IMG/VR virus record: IMGVR_UViG_3300048833_000141
Coordinates: 1-37,880 of that record
Strand: one strand, 5' to 3'
From: a virus
DNA: 37,880 bases
The notes beneath the pieces were generated by a model, which saw only the letters and a program-made list of their open reading frames with translations, was not told the origin of the DNA and did not search any database. How positions within the stretch are numbered: the stretch's first letter is position 1; every line of letters begins with the position of its first letter. The position numbers were made by a program, and so were the translations under genes. This document shows, one piece after another, positions 21,806-29,716 of the stretch.

Positions 21806-23713
21806 ATGAGCAACAAAGCCATTCCCGAAGCCCTCGCCCGGCACCTCACATCAGGCCGCGCCGAGCGCGCGCTCACGGTCGAGCGGTCGGCCATTGACGA
21901 GGCGGCGCGCACGGCCACCGTCGCCTTTGCCAGTGAATCGCCTTACGAGCGCTACTGGGGTATTGAAATTCTGGACACCACCGCCACCAGCATGCGCCAG
22001 GGGCGCCTGCGCAGTGGTGCCAACCTGCTTTGCGACCACGACAGCCGGGATGTCGTGGGCGTTGTCGAATCTGTGGAGGTGGGCAGCGATCGCGTTGCCC
22101 GCGCTTTGGTGCGCTTTGGAAAAAGCGCCCGCGCAGAAGAGGTGTGGCAAGACGTGCGCGACGGCATCCGCCGCAACGTGTCCGTCGGCTACATCGTGCA
22201 CCAGGCAGAACTGTCGGGGAAACGGGAGGGCTTGGATGTCTACCGAATCACCGATTGGGAGCCTTTCGAAGTGTCCCTCGTCAGCGTCCCCGCTGATGCG
22301 TCGGTCGGCGTAGGCCGCGCCCTTGATGCCGTTCCGGCTATCGAGCGCGAGCCGCCACAAACGCCAGCCAACCCCGAGCCCTCCACTCCCCCCATTGAAT
22401 CCCCAAAGGAAACCCGCACCATGAGCGAAGTCAACACCCAAGCAGCCGCCGGCCCCCGCATCGAAGTTGTCGAGCAGCGCAACCACGCGGCAGAAATCAG
22501 CAAGATCGCCGCCACCATGCCCGGCGGCGCCGATCTGGCCCTGCGCAGCATCCAGGCCGGCCACACGGTCGAGCAGTTTCAGGTCGAAGCCATCCGCGCG
22601 CTGTCGAACAAGCCCATTGCCACGGCCGACATCGGCATGGACAAAAAAGAAGTCAAGCGCTACAGCCTGATGCGCGCGATCAACGCAATGCACAACCCGG
22701 CCGATGCAAACGCCATGCGCTCCGCCGCGTTCGAATTCGAGTGCTCGCAAGCCATGGCAGAAAAAATGGGCCGCGCGCCGCAAGGCTTCTATGTGCCCTT
22801 CGACGTTATGGCTGCCAAGCGTGATCTGACCGTGGCCAGCGCCGCCAGCGCCGGCAACTTGAAAGAGACCACGCTGGAGACCACCAGCTTCATCGAGCTG
22901 CTGCGCGCGCGCACCGTCATGGGCAGCCTGGGCATGACCTACCTCACTGGCCTGGTGGGCGACATCGACATTCCGCGCCAAACCGGCACCTCTACCTTTG
23001 CCTGGCTGGCAGAGCAGGGCAACACGACTGGCAGCAACCAGACCACCGACAAAGTGAACATGACGCCGAAAACCGTCGGCGCGCGCACCGTCATCAGCCG
23101 CAAGCTGCGCCAGCAGGCCAGCTTGGATGTAGAGGCCTGGGTGATGGACGACCTCAACCGTCAGCTGGCGATCGAGATGGAGGCCGCCATCATCAACGGC
23201 TCGGGTGGCGCAAACCAGCCGCGCGGCATCCTGAACACGGTTGGCATCGGCAGCGTGGCAGGCGGCGCCAACGGCCTGGCGCCCACCTGGGCTCACATCG
23301 TCTCGCTGGAGACGCAAGTCTCCATTGCCAACGCGGATGTCGATTCGATGGCCTACGTGACCAACGCCAAGGTGCGCGGCCAACTGAAAAACACCAGCCG
23401 CGTTTCTGGGCAGAACGGCTTCATCTGGGATGGCGGCACAACCCCGCTTAACGGTTACGGCGCGGCCGTCACCAACCTGGTGCCAGCCAATCTGGTCAAG
23501 GGCACAAGCGGCGCCAACTGCTCGGCCATCATTTTTGGCAACTTCCGCGACGTGATCGTTGGCATGTGGGGTGGGCTTGACATGCTGGTCAACCCCTACA
23601 TCTCCGGCGACAACGGCGACGTGTCCATCCGCGTGCTGCAAGACATGGACGTGGCCCTGCGTCACCCCGAGTCGATTGCGGCCATGCGTGACGCGCTTAC
23701 CCCAGCCGCCTGA
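21806..23713 (+). CDS. Prohead protease-major capsid fusion (HK97-type)
   Basis: 635 residues. Residues 1-175 form an HK97-type prohead protease: LLCDHDSRDVVGVVESVEVG with the catalytic His, DVRDGIRRNVSVGYIVHQAE with the catalytic Ser, and ITDWEPFEVSLVSVPADASV. A Pro-rich linker (190-205) and a helical delta-like segment (235-320) follow. From about 320 comes the HK97 capsid fold: LETTSFIELLRARTVMGSLG, then LAIEMEAAIINGSGGANQPR with GILNT, and FGNFRDVIVGMWGGLDMLVN. It should cleave itself to free the mature capsid. Such fusions are known in several siphoviruses. Confidence 0.93.
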   Translation: MSNKAIPEALARHLTSGRAERALTVERSAIDEAARTATVAFASESPYERYWGIEILDTTATSMRQGRLRSGANLLCDHDSRDVVGVVESVEVGSDRVARALVRFGKSARAEEVWQDVRDGIRRNVSVGYIVHQAELSGKREGLDVYRITDWEPFEVSLVSVPADASVGVGRALDAVPAIEREPPQTPANPEPSTPPIESPKETRTMSEVNTQAAAGPRIEVVEQRNHAAEISKIAATMPGGADLALRSIQAGHTVEQFQVEAIRALSNKPIATADIGMDKKEVKRYSLMRAINAMHNPADANAMRSAAFEFECSQAMAEKMGRAPQGFYVPFDVMAAKRDLTVASAASAGNLKETTLETTSFIELLRARTVMGSLGMTYLTGLVGDIDIPRQTGTSTFAWLAEQGNTTGSNQTTDKVNMTPKTVGARTVISRKLRQQASLDVEAWVMDDLNRQLAIEMEAAIINGSGGANQPRGILNTVGIGSVAGGANGLAPTWAHIVSLETQVSIANADVDSMAYVTNAKVRGQLKNTSRVSGQNGFIWDGGTTPLNGYGAAVTNLVPANLVKGTSGANCSAIIFGNFRDVIVGMWGGLDMLVNPYISGDNGDVSIRVLQDMDVALRHPESIAAMRDALTPAA

Positions 23714-23732
23714 GCCTGAAGCCCGCGCCACC

Positions 23733-24017
23733 ATGCCCTTCGCCGAAGACCTCGCCCCCTTCCTCAGCGCCAACGAGTTCGCCAGCGATGGCCTGCTCAA
23801 TGGTGCACCGGTGCAGGGCGTGTTCGACAACGGGTATGAAACCTTCGACGTGCTCAGCGGCGCCAGCGCCAGCGGCCCGGTCTATCTGCTGCCATCGGCC
23901 TCTGTGCCGGCGCAGCCGATCGGCCTGCCGCTGGTGATCGGCGCCGACACGTGGAAGGTGGTCGAAGCTCAGCCAGACGGCACCGGCATGACCACCCTGC
24001 GCCTGCGCAAACCGTAA
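23733..24017 (+). CDS. Head-tail connector, GpFII-like
   Basis: 94 residues beginning MPFAEDLAPFLSANEFASDG. The beta-rich sequence GAPVQGVFDNGYETFDVLSG and the end EAQPDGTGMTTLRLRKP match the small FII-type head-tail joining protein, which has the pattern F(D)GxxV...G.......L... The start at 23733 follows the capsid stop by 19 bases; the longer frame overlaps the capsid and is not used. Confidence 0.8.
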   Translation: MPFAEDLAPFLSANEFASDGLLNGAPVQGVFDNGYETFDVLSGASASGPVYLLPSASVPAQPIGLPLVIGADTWKVVEAQPDGTGMTTLRLRKP

Positions 24018-24023
24018 GCCGCC

Positions 24024-24473
24024 ATGCCACACGCCCAACAGCAGATCCTCAAAGCCGTGCACACCGTGCTCGCCAGCGGCGCCACCGCCGCCGGCGCCCG
24101 CGTGTTCCTCGACCGCGTGGACCCGCTGCAGCCCACCGAACTGCCGGCCCTGCTGGTGGAAGAGGGCGGCGAAGGCGAGGGAGCCGAGGTGGCCACCATC
24201 CACGGCATGGAGCGGCGCACCATGGCTGTGTCGGTCGCCTGCATGGTGAGCCACGGCAGCAGCGCCGCGGCAGACGCGCGCGAGCTCGGCCTGCAAGTCG
24301 AGCGCCTGCTGGCGGCCAGCCCGGCGCTTGCGGCGCTCGCCACCGGCGGCGTGAACTACACCGGCAGCCGCCTGGAGATCAGCGGCGATGCCGACCGGCT
24401 CATGGCCGCGCGCTTGCAAGACTGGCGCTTTTCCTACTTCGTGCGCCCCGCAGCGCCCGACGTGATTTTGTAA
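24024..24473 (+). CDS. Tail terminator / minor tail protein U-like
   Basis: 149 residues starting MPHAQQQILKAVHTVLASGA. The N-terminal helix, then GARVFLDRVDPLQPTELPAL, fit the GpU-type tail terminator family, whose hexamer caps the tail tube and joins it to the head. The end RLQDWRFSYFVRPAAPDVIL is typical. The position between FII-like and tail tube genes supports it. Confidence 0.78.
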   Translation: MPHAQQQILKAVHTVLASGATAAGARVFLDRVDPLQPTELPALLVEEGGEGEGAEVATIHGMERRTMAVSVACMVSHGSSAAADARELGLQVERLLAASPALAALATGGVNYTGSRLEISGDADRLMAARLQDWRFSYFVRPAAPDVIL

Positions 24474-24506
24474 CCCCATTCCCCGAACCCACCAGGAGCC
24501 CACACC

Positions 24507-25148
24507 ATGGCTGTCATCAACGTCTGGAGCAAAGTGGGGGTTGCCGTGCAAACCCTGCTCGCCGCCCCCAAGGTCATCACCGCCATCAGCAAGGCCAACC
24601 CAGCGGTGGCCACCAGCGCCGCCCACGGCCTGGCCAACGGCACCGCGGTGCTGTTCAAAGTCAACGGCATGCGCCAGCTCGACTACTACGTCGGCCGCGT
24701 TGCCAACACCGCCGCCGGCACATTCGAGATTGAAGGCGTGGACTCCACCACCTTCGACACCTTCGCCAGCGGCACCGTGGAGGCCATCACCTTCGGCGCG
24801 CAGGCATCCACCTTCCAGGACGTGAGCGCATCCGGCGGCGAAGCGGCCAGCATCGCCATCAGCACCATTCACGATGACCAGGATTTTGAAATCCCCGGCA
24901 ACCGCAGCCCGCTGGTGTTCACCTTCGGCAGCCTGTGGGACCCGGCAGACCCGGCCCTCCTTGCCCTGAAAAAGTTTGACGACGTGAAAACCCCCTGCTG
25001 CGTGCAGCTCACGTTTGCCACCGGCGCCAAAATCTTCATGGCCGCGTTTGCCAGCGCCAGCTTGGCGCCCACCGGCAGCAGCGGCCAGCCCGTCACCACG
25101 CCGGTGAGCCTGCGCCTGCGCGGTCGCCTCTCCAGCTTCGCAGCCTGA
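24507..25148 (+). CDS. Major tail (tube) protein
   Basis: 213 residues. A beta-rich protein with the tube fold: AAPKVITAISKANPAVATSA with AHGLANG, EGVDSTTFDTFASGTVEAIT, and a conserved FEIPGNRSPLVFTFGSLWDP. The order, behind the tail terminator and ahead of the G/GT chaperones, matches other siphoviruses. Hexamers stack to form the tail tube around the tape measure. The start has CAGGAG about 10 bases upstream. Confidence 0.87.
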   Translation: MAVINVWSKVGVAVQTLLAAPKVITAISKANPAVATSAAHGLANGTAVLFKVNGMRQLDYYVGRVANTAAGTFEIEGVDSTTFDTFASGTVEAITFGAQASTFQDVSASGGEAASIAISTIHDDQDFEIPGNRSPLVFTFGSLWDPADPALLALKKFDDVKTPCCVQLTFATGAKIFMAAFASASLAPTGSSGQPVTTPVSLRLRGRLSSFAA

Positions 25149-25152
25149 TCGC

Positions 25153-25524
25153 ATGGCCCTGATCGAACGCAGCCAGATCAAGGCGCCCAGCCTGCCCCGG
25201 GAAACCGTGGCAGTGCCAGCGCTGGGGGGTGATGTCATCGTGCGCGGCCTGCTGCTCTCCGAGCGCCTGGAGCTTTCCGGCTTTCATGAGCGCCTGAGCG
25301 ACCCCCGCCCCGGCGAAACGCCCGAGCAAGCGCGCAGCCGCGCAGGCGGGCAGATCGTGGCCTTTACCTTGGCGCGCGCTGTCGAGCTGGCAGACGGCGC
25401 GCCCGTGTTCACCCAGGCCGAGTGGGACACCTTCGGGTCTGACCACCCAGACGCCGTTCTCGGCCTTTTCCAGCGCGCTCGCGTGCTGGGCGGGCAAGAC
25501 GGCGCGGAGAACGCAAAAAACTAG
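25153..25524 (+). CDS. Tail assembly chaperone (G-like)
   Basis: 123 residues. It starts MALIERSQIKAPSLPRETVA and has a helical core (LLLSERLELSGFHERLSDPR, then AGGQIVAFTLARAVELADGA) as in G-type chaperones that coat the tape measure during tail assembly. It ends with the slippery sequence A-AAA-AAC (25515-25521) next to the TAG stop. A fraction of ribosomes should slip by -1 and make the G-T fusion that continues to 25865. Confidence 0.85.
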   Translation: MALIERSQIKAPSLPRETVAVPALGGDVIVRGLLLSERLELSGFHERLSDPRPGETPEQARSRAGGQIVAFTLARAVELADGAPVFTQAEWDTFGSDHPDAVLGLFQRARVLGGQDGAENAKN

Positions 25525-25865
25525 CCGCCCAACCGTGCCGCCGCTTCGCCTTCGCGCTGGCGCTGCGGCTGGGTTGCACGGTCGAAGAATTGGGCGCGCG
25601 AATGAGCGCTTTGGAGTTTGGCCAATGGATCACCTATTTCGAGCGCGAGCAATTGCACCCTGCGGCCGATCGGCAGCGCCACGCGCAGCTCATGGCAGCC
25701 ACCGCCAGCGGCCCCATGACCCGGCGCGATGCGGCGCCCTGGTCCACCACCCACTTTCTGCCGCCCGACCCCTGGGCCCCAGCCGAGCCAGACGAGCCAC
25801 CGCCGCCGCCCACAGCGGCGCAGCTTGCCGCGCAAATTGCCGCGCTCAATGCGCGCGTGGGGTGA
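25521..25865 (+). CDS. Tail assembly chaperone T part, expressed by -1 frameshift
   Basis: This frame has no good start but joins to the G-like gene at the heptamer A-AAA-AAC. The joined product reads on with LAAQPCRRFAFALALRLGCT, then VEELGARMSALEFGQWITYF, i.e. the EFGQW(I/M)xYFxxE motif of phage tail assembly T proteins. A stem (ACCGTGC 25532-25538 with GCACGGT 25576-25582) begins 10 bases past the slip site, the usual spacing for a stimulator. The fusion has about 237 residues. Confidence 0.85.
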   Translation, partial: LAAQPCRRFAFALALRLGCTVEELGARMSALEFGQWITYFEREQLHPAADRQRHAQLMAATASGPMTRRDAAPWSTTHFLPPDPWAPAEPDEPPPPPTAAQLAAQIAALNARVG

Positions 25866-25873
25866 TCTGAACC

Positions 25874-27793
25874 ATGGCAACCCAAGGCAACGCCAAAATC
25901 ATCCTGAGCGCCGAAGACCGCACCCGCGCGGCCTTTGCCAGCGTTTCCAGAAGTTTTGACAGCGCAAACAAAGGAGCTATTGCCCTGGCGCGTGTGCTCC
26001 CAGGCATCGCCGCTGGCTTCTCGGTGGGCGCCATTGCGAGCTACACCCGCGAGTTGGCCCGTGCTGGTCAAGAGTCCGACCGCCTGGCTCGTTTGGCTGG
26101 CACAAGCGTAGAGCGCTTCCAGGCGGAGGCGTTTGCTGCTGATCGCGCTGGCATAAGCCAGGAGAAGTACGCCGACATCCTGAAAGACGTTCAAGACAAG
26201 GTGGGCGACTTTCTGCAAAACGGCGGCGGACCGCTCAAAGACTTCTTCGACAACATCGCTCCCAAAGTTGGCGTCACGGCGGAGCAGTTCCGAAAGCTTG
26301 GTGGATCTGAAGCGTTGCAGCTGTACGTGCGCAGCCTTGACAGCGCAAACCTGAGCCAGGCAGAGCTCACCTTCTACATGGAGGCGATTGCCAGCGACAG
26401 CACGCTTTTGCTTCCGCTGTTGAAAAACAATGGCGCTGAGATGAAGCGCATGGGGGATCAGGCTCGGGATCTGGGCTTGGTGTTAGACCAGGATGCCATT
26501 GCTCAAACCAAGCGTTTTGATGACGCCTTGCGTGATCTGGAGGCGCGCGCCAGCGGCTTTCAGCGATCGGTTTCCCTACCGATCATCGAAGAGCTCAACA
26601 GCATCATAAAAAAATTTGAAGAGGGCGACCGTGCTGGTAAAAGCTGGCTTCGAACGCTTTTTCTTACGCCTGCAGAAATGCAGGAAAAGAACCGCCGGGC
26701 CGGCGCATTTGGCCTGACGGACCAGGTGCCCGGCGATCCGCGCGCAGGAATGCGGCGAATGGAAGATCGCAATATCCCCTGGGGTTTGCCAGTCAATACG
26801 CCGCCAGCTCTGGGCGATCCGCCCAAGCCGCCCAAGCCGCCGCGCATGCCCCGCTCAGGCGGCAGCGCCAGCGCCCCAAAAGACCCGTTCGCCGAAGCCA
26901 ATCGCTACCTTGAGGGCCTGCAAAAGCAGCTCGAAGCCACCGACAAACTGACCGAGGTCGAGCAGGCCCTGCGCGACATTCAGTTGGGCCGCCTGGGTGC
27001 GCTCAAGCCCGGCCAGGAGCAGGCCATTCTGGACACCGCGCGGCTGATCGATGCCGATCGCGAATTGCAAGACTCGGTAAAGGAATTCGCCAAGCTTGAA
27101 GAAGAGGCCATTGCCCGCAAGAGCGAGCTGGCCGAGGCCGGGGCCCGCGTGTATGAAGAAACCCGCACCCCGCTGGAAAAACTCAACATCGAAGTGGCCG
27201 AGCTGCAGCGCCTGCTCGATGCCGGCGCCATCAGCTTCGACACCTTCGTTCGCAAGAATTTCGAGCTCGAAGATGCCGTGGCAAACATCGGCAAGGAAAT
27301 CACCGAGCTGGACAAGTTCACCCAGCAGGCGGCCAGCAACATTCAGGATGCGTTCGGCGACACCTTCGCGCAGATTCTCGACGGCAACTTCAAAGACATC
27401 GGCAGCAGCTTCACCAGCCTCATCAACAAAATGGTGGCCGAAGCCGCAGCGGCGCAGCTGAGCAAATACCTGTTTGGCGACCTGGCCAAAGGTGGCGGCG
27501 GCGGCGGTTTGTTTGGCGAAGCGCTGGGCAGCTTTGCCAGCTCAATCTTCGGCGGCGTGCCCAAGTTCGCCACCGGCACCGACTTCGTGCCGCGCGACAT
27601 GCTGGCCGTGGTTCACAAGGGCGAGGCCATCGTGCCCGCGCAGCGCAACACCGGCGGCGGCATGCGCAGCGGCAACACCACCAACATCAACGTGAGCGTG
27701 GCCATGCCGCAAGGCGGCAGCCGCGCCACCGCCCTTCAGTTCGGCACCGACGCGGCCCGCCAGATCGGCCGCGCCAACGCCCGCAACGGCTGA
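25874..27793 (+). CDS. Tape measure protein
   Basis: 639 residues. It starts MATQGNAKIILSAEDRTRAA, the usual opening of short tape measure proteins, then has a hydrophobic Gly/Ala segment (ALARVLPGIAAGFSVGAIAS) that may insert in the host membrane, long coiled-coil stretches in the middle, and a C-terminal VPRDMLAVVHKGEAIVPAQR (the GEAVVP motif typical of tape measures). At roughly 0.15 nm per residue it would set a tail of about 95 nm (inferred). The 5' half has lower GC than its neighbours. Confidence 0.92.
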   Translation: MATQGNAKIILSAEDRTRAAFASVSRSFDSANKGAIALARVLPGIAAGFSVGAIASYTRELARAGQESDRLARLAGTSVERFQAEAFAADRAGISQEKYADILKDVQDKVGDFLQNGGGPLKDFFDNIAPKVGVTAEQFRKLGGSEALQLYVRSLDSANLSQAELTFYMEAIASDSTLLLPLLKNNGAEMKRMGDQARDLGLVLDQDAIAQTKRFDDALRDLEARASGFQRSVSLPIIEELNSIIKKFEEGDRAGKSWLRTLFLTPAEMQEKNRRAGAFGLTDQVPGDPRAGMRRMEDRNIPWGLPVNTPPALGDPPKPPKPPRMPRSGGSASAPKDPFAEANRYLEGLQKQLEATDKLTEVEQALRDIQLGRLGALKPGQEQAILDTARLIDADRELQDSVKEFAKLEEEAIARKSELAEAGARVYEETRTPLEKLNIEVAELQRLLDAGAISFDTFVRKNFELEDAVANIGKEITELDKFTQQAASNIQDAFGDTFAQILDGNFKDIGSSFTSLINKMVAEAAAAQLSKYLFGDLAKGGGGGGLFGEALGSFASSIFGGVPKFATGTDFVPRDMLAVVHKGEAIVPAQRNTGGGMRSGNTTNINVSVAMPQGGSRATALQFGTDAARQIGRANARNG

Positions 27794-27798
27794 ACCCC

Positions 27799-28410
27799 AT
27801 GGCATTCTTCGAGCAGCAATTTCCCCCCATCATCAGCAGCAACATGCAGGGGGGCCCGCGCTTCCTGACCGACAAGTCATACACCGCGGGCGGCCAGCGC
27901 ATCACCAACCGGCGCAGCCAGTACCCGCTGCACGAATACAGCCTGGCGCACCCTGTGCGCGAGGGCGACATGTTCGAGCAGCTGCGCGCGTTCTTCTACG
28001 TGGTGGGCGGCGATGCCGATGGCTTCCGTTTCAAAGACTGGAGCGATTACAAGGCAGCGCAGGCGCAGACCAGCGCCACCCTCATCACCGGCAGCGTGTA
28101 CCAGCTCAACAAGCTCTACACCTTCGGCGCGCGCACCTTCACGCGGCCCATCTTCAAGCCGATCCCTGGCGCGCAGATCTTCCGCACCCGCTTGGGCACC
28201 ACAACCAACATCACCGGCACCAGCGCCATCGACTTCGCCGCCGGCCGCGTCACTGTCACAGGGCACAGCGCGGGCGACACCTACACCTGGTCAGGCGAGT
28301 TCGACATACCCGCCGCCTTCCGAGACCCTGGCGCAGTTTTCCAGGTGCTTGGCGGGCCGCGCATGTTGACCGAGTGGCCCAGCATCGAAATCGAAGAGGT
28401 GCGCCTGTGA
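27799..28410 (+). CDS. Distal tail protein, DUF2460 family
   Basis: 203 residues. MAFFEQQFPPIISSNMQGGP, then RRSQYPLHEYSLAHPVREGD, and a C-terminal FDIPAAFRDPGAVFQVLGGP match DUF2460 (TIGR02217), a baseplate hub protein that starts the DUF2460-DUF2163-NlpC-tip cassette. It forms part of the distal ring where the tube meets the tip. The next gene starts on its stop (GTGA). Confidence 0.9.
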   Translation: MAFFEQQFPPIISSNMQGGPRFLTDKSYTAGGQRITNRRSQYPLHEYSLAHPVREGDMFEQLRAFFYVVGGDADGFRFKDWSDYKAAQAQTSATLITGSVYQLNKLYTFGARTFTRPIFKPIPGAQIFRTRLGTTTNITGTSAIDFAAGRVTVTGHSAGDTYTWSGEFDIPAAFRDPGAVFQVLGGPRMLTEWPSIEIEEVRL

Positions 28411-29303
28411 AAACCATTCCCGCAGCGCTCCAGGCGCACTACGATACCGGCGCCACCAGCCTGGCGTATGCCATTCTCATTCAGCGGGCCGATGGCGCGC
28501 TGTTCGGCTTCACCGCAGCAGCCCAGCCGCTCACGCTCGACCTCTCGCCCTGGGCGTCCGCCAGCTGGGACTTAGCCGCAGAAACCGCCTTCGTGTTCGA
28601 CGCGCGCCAGGGCCTCGACGTGTCCAGCATCGTCACCACCAGCGGGTTCTCGGTCGACAACCTGGAGCTGACCACGCTCGACGACGGCACGCTGTTCGAT
28701 CGCGATGCGGTGCAGGCCGGGCGCTGGCGCAACGCCGCGTTTCGCGTCTTCCGCTACCGCTGGGACGTGGCCACCACCATCGCCAACGATGTCGAGACCA
28801 TGATGCGCGGCACCTTTGGCGAAATCACCCTGGGCGAAAACACGCTCACGGTTGAGCTGCGCGGCATCGCGCAAAAGCTGCAGCAGCCCATCGGCATCGT
28901 GAGCCAGCAAACCTGCCGCGTGCGGTTTGGCAGCCAGGGCCCGGGACAGTGCAACAAAAACCCCGCGCCCTTCATCTTCGCCAAAACCGTTGCCGGTGTG
29001 ACCAACAAACAAACTTTCAGCGCAACGGGTGCCGAGCCCGACGACTACTACGGCGAAGGCATCGTCACATTCACCACCGGATCGAATGCCGGCGTGAGCC
29101 AGAAGGTGCGGACCTACGCCGGCGGCGTGTTCACCCTCATTTTGCCCATGGTGTTGCCGGTGCAAGTGGGCGATGCGTTCACGGCGGTGGTCGGGTGCCG
29201 CAAGCGGCTCATGGAAGACTGCAAAGCCAAGTTTGCCAACGTGGTGAACTTTCAAGGTGAGCCACACCGGCCCACGGTGGACGACCTGGTGAAGCCCGCA
29301 TGA
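28407..29303 (+). CDS. Tail tip protein, DUF2163 family
   Basis: 298 residues starting at the GTG that overlaps the previous stop (MKTIPAALQAHYDTGATSLA). It contains the Cys-rich C-terminal region typical of DUF2163 (QTCRVRFGSQGPGQCNKNPA, later VVGCRKRLMEDCKAKFANVV), which probably holds a metal. The N-terminal half has VFDARQGLDVSSIVTTSGFS. It belongs to the baseplate hub with its neighbours. Confidence 0.9.
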   Translation: MKTIPAALQAHYDTGATSLAYAILIQRADGALFGFTAAAQPLTLDLSPWASASWDLAAETAFVFDARQGLDVSSIVTTSGFSVDNLELTTLDDGTLFDRDAVQAGRWRNAAFRVFRYRWDVATTIANDVETMMRGTFGEITLGENTLTVELRGIAQKLQQPIGIVSQQTCRVRFGSQGPGQCNKNPAPFIFAKTVAGVTNKQTFSATGAEPDDYYGEGIVTFTTGSNAGVSQKVRTYAGGVFTLILPMVLPVQVGDAFTAVVGCRKRLMEDCKAKFANVVNFQGEPHRPTVDDLVKPA

Positions 29304-29716
29304 ACGCCGCCGACATTGCCCGCCAGTGGCTCGGCACGCCGTACCACCACCAGGCCCGCCTGCCCTTTGTGGGTCTCGACTGCATCGGCCTGCTGATCTG
29401 CGCCGCGCGCGCGCTCGGCCATGTGCCGCCCGACTTCAACATCACCGGTTACCGCCGCGTGCCCGATGGTTTCTCGCTGATGCGACACATGCGCGAGCAG
29501 TTCGCCCAGATTGAGCAGGCAGACATGGCCCCGGGCGATTACGTCTGCATCGCTTTCGACAAACACCCGCATCACGTGGGCATCATCGGCGCCTACCCGC
29601 TGGGTGGCTTGAGCCTGATTCATGCCAACAGCAAGACGGGGCGCGTGGAAGAGTGCCGCCTGGTGTTCGATGACGCCATGCGCTTCGTGGGCGCGTTCCG
29701 AAAGGCGGTGGCGTAA
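29300..29716 (+). CDS. NlpC/P60 family tail hydrolase
   Basis: 138 residues. The catalytic Cys is C28 in GLDCIGLLICAARALG and the His is in HPHHVGIIG near residue 95. The order Cys then His is the normal NlpC/P60 order. These enzymes cut peptide links in the cell wall during DNA entry. It overlaps the DUF2163 gene by ATGA and touches the tip protein gene, as in gene transfer agents and other siphoviruses. Confidence 0.92.
   Translation: MNAADIARQWLGTPYHHQARLPFVGLDCIGLLICAARALGHVPPDFNITGYRRVPDGFSLMRHMREQFAQIEQADMAPGDYVCIAFDKHPHHVGIIGAYPLGGLSLIHANSKTGRVEECRLVFDDAMRFVGAFRKAVA

Noticed and set aside
21851-23830. Long minus-strand open frame (659 codons) opposite the capsid gene
   Set aside because: It is the shadow of a GC-rich gene; His/Gly/Ala-rich text without any domain, fully antisense to the protease-capsid fusion.
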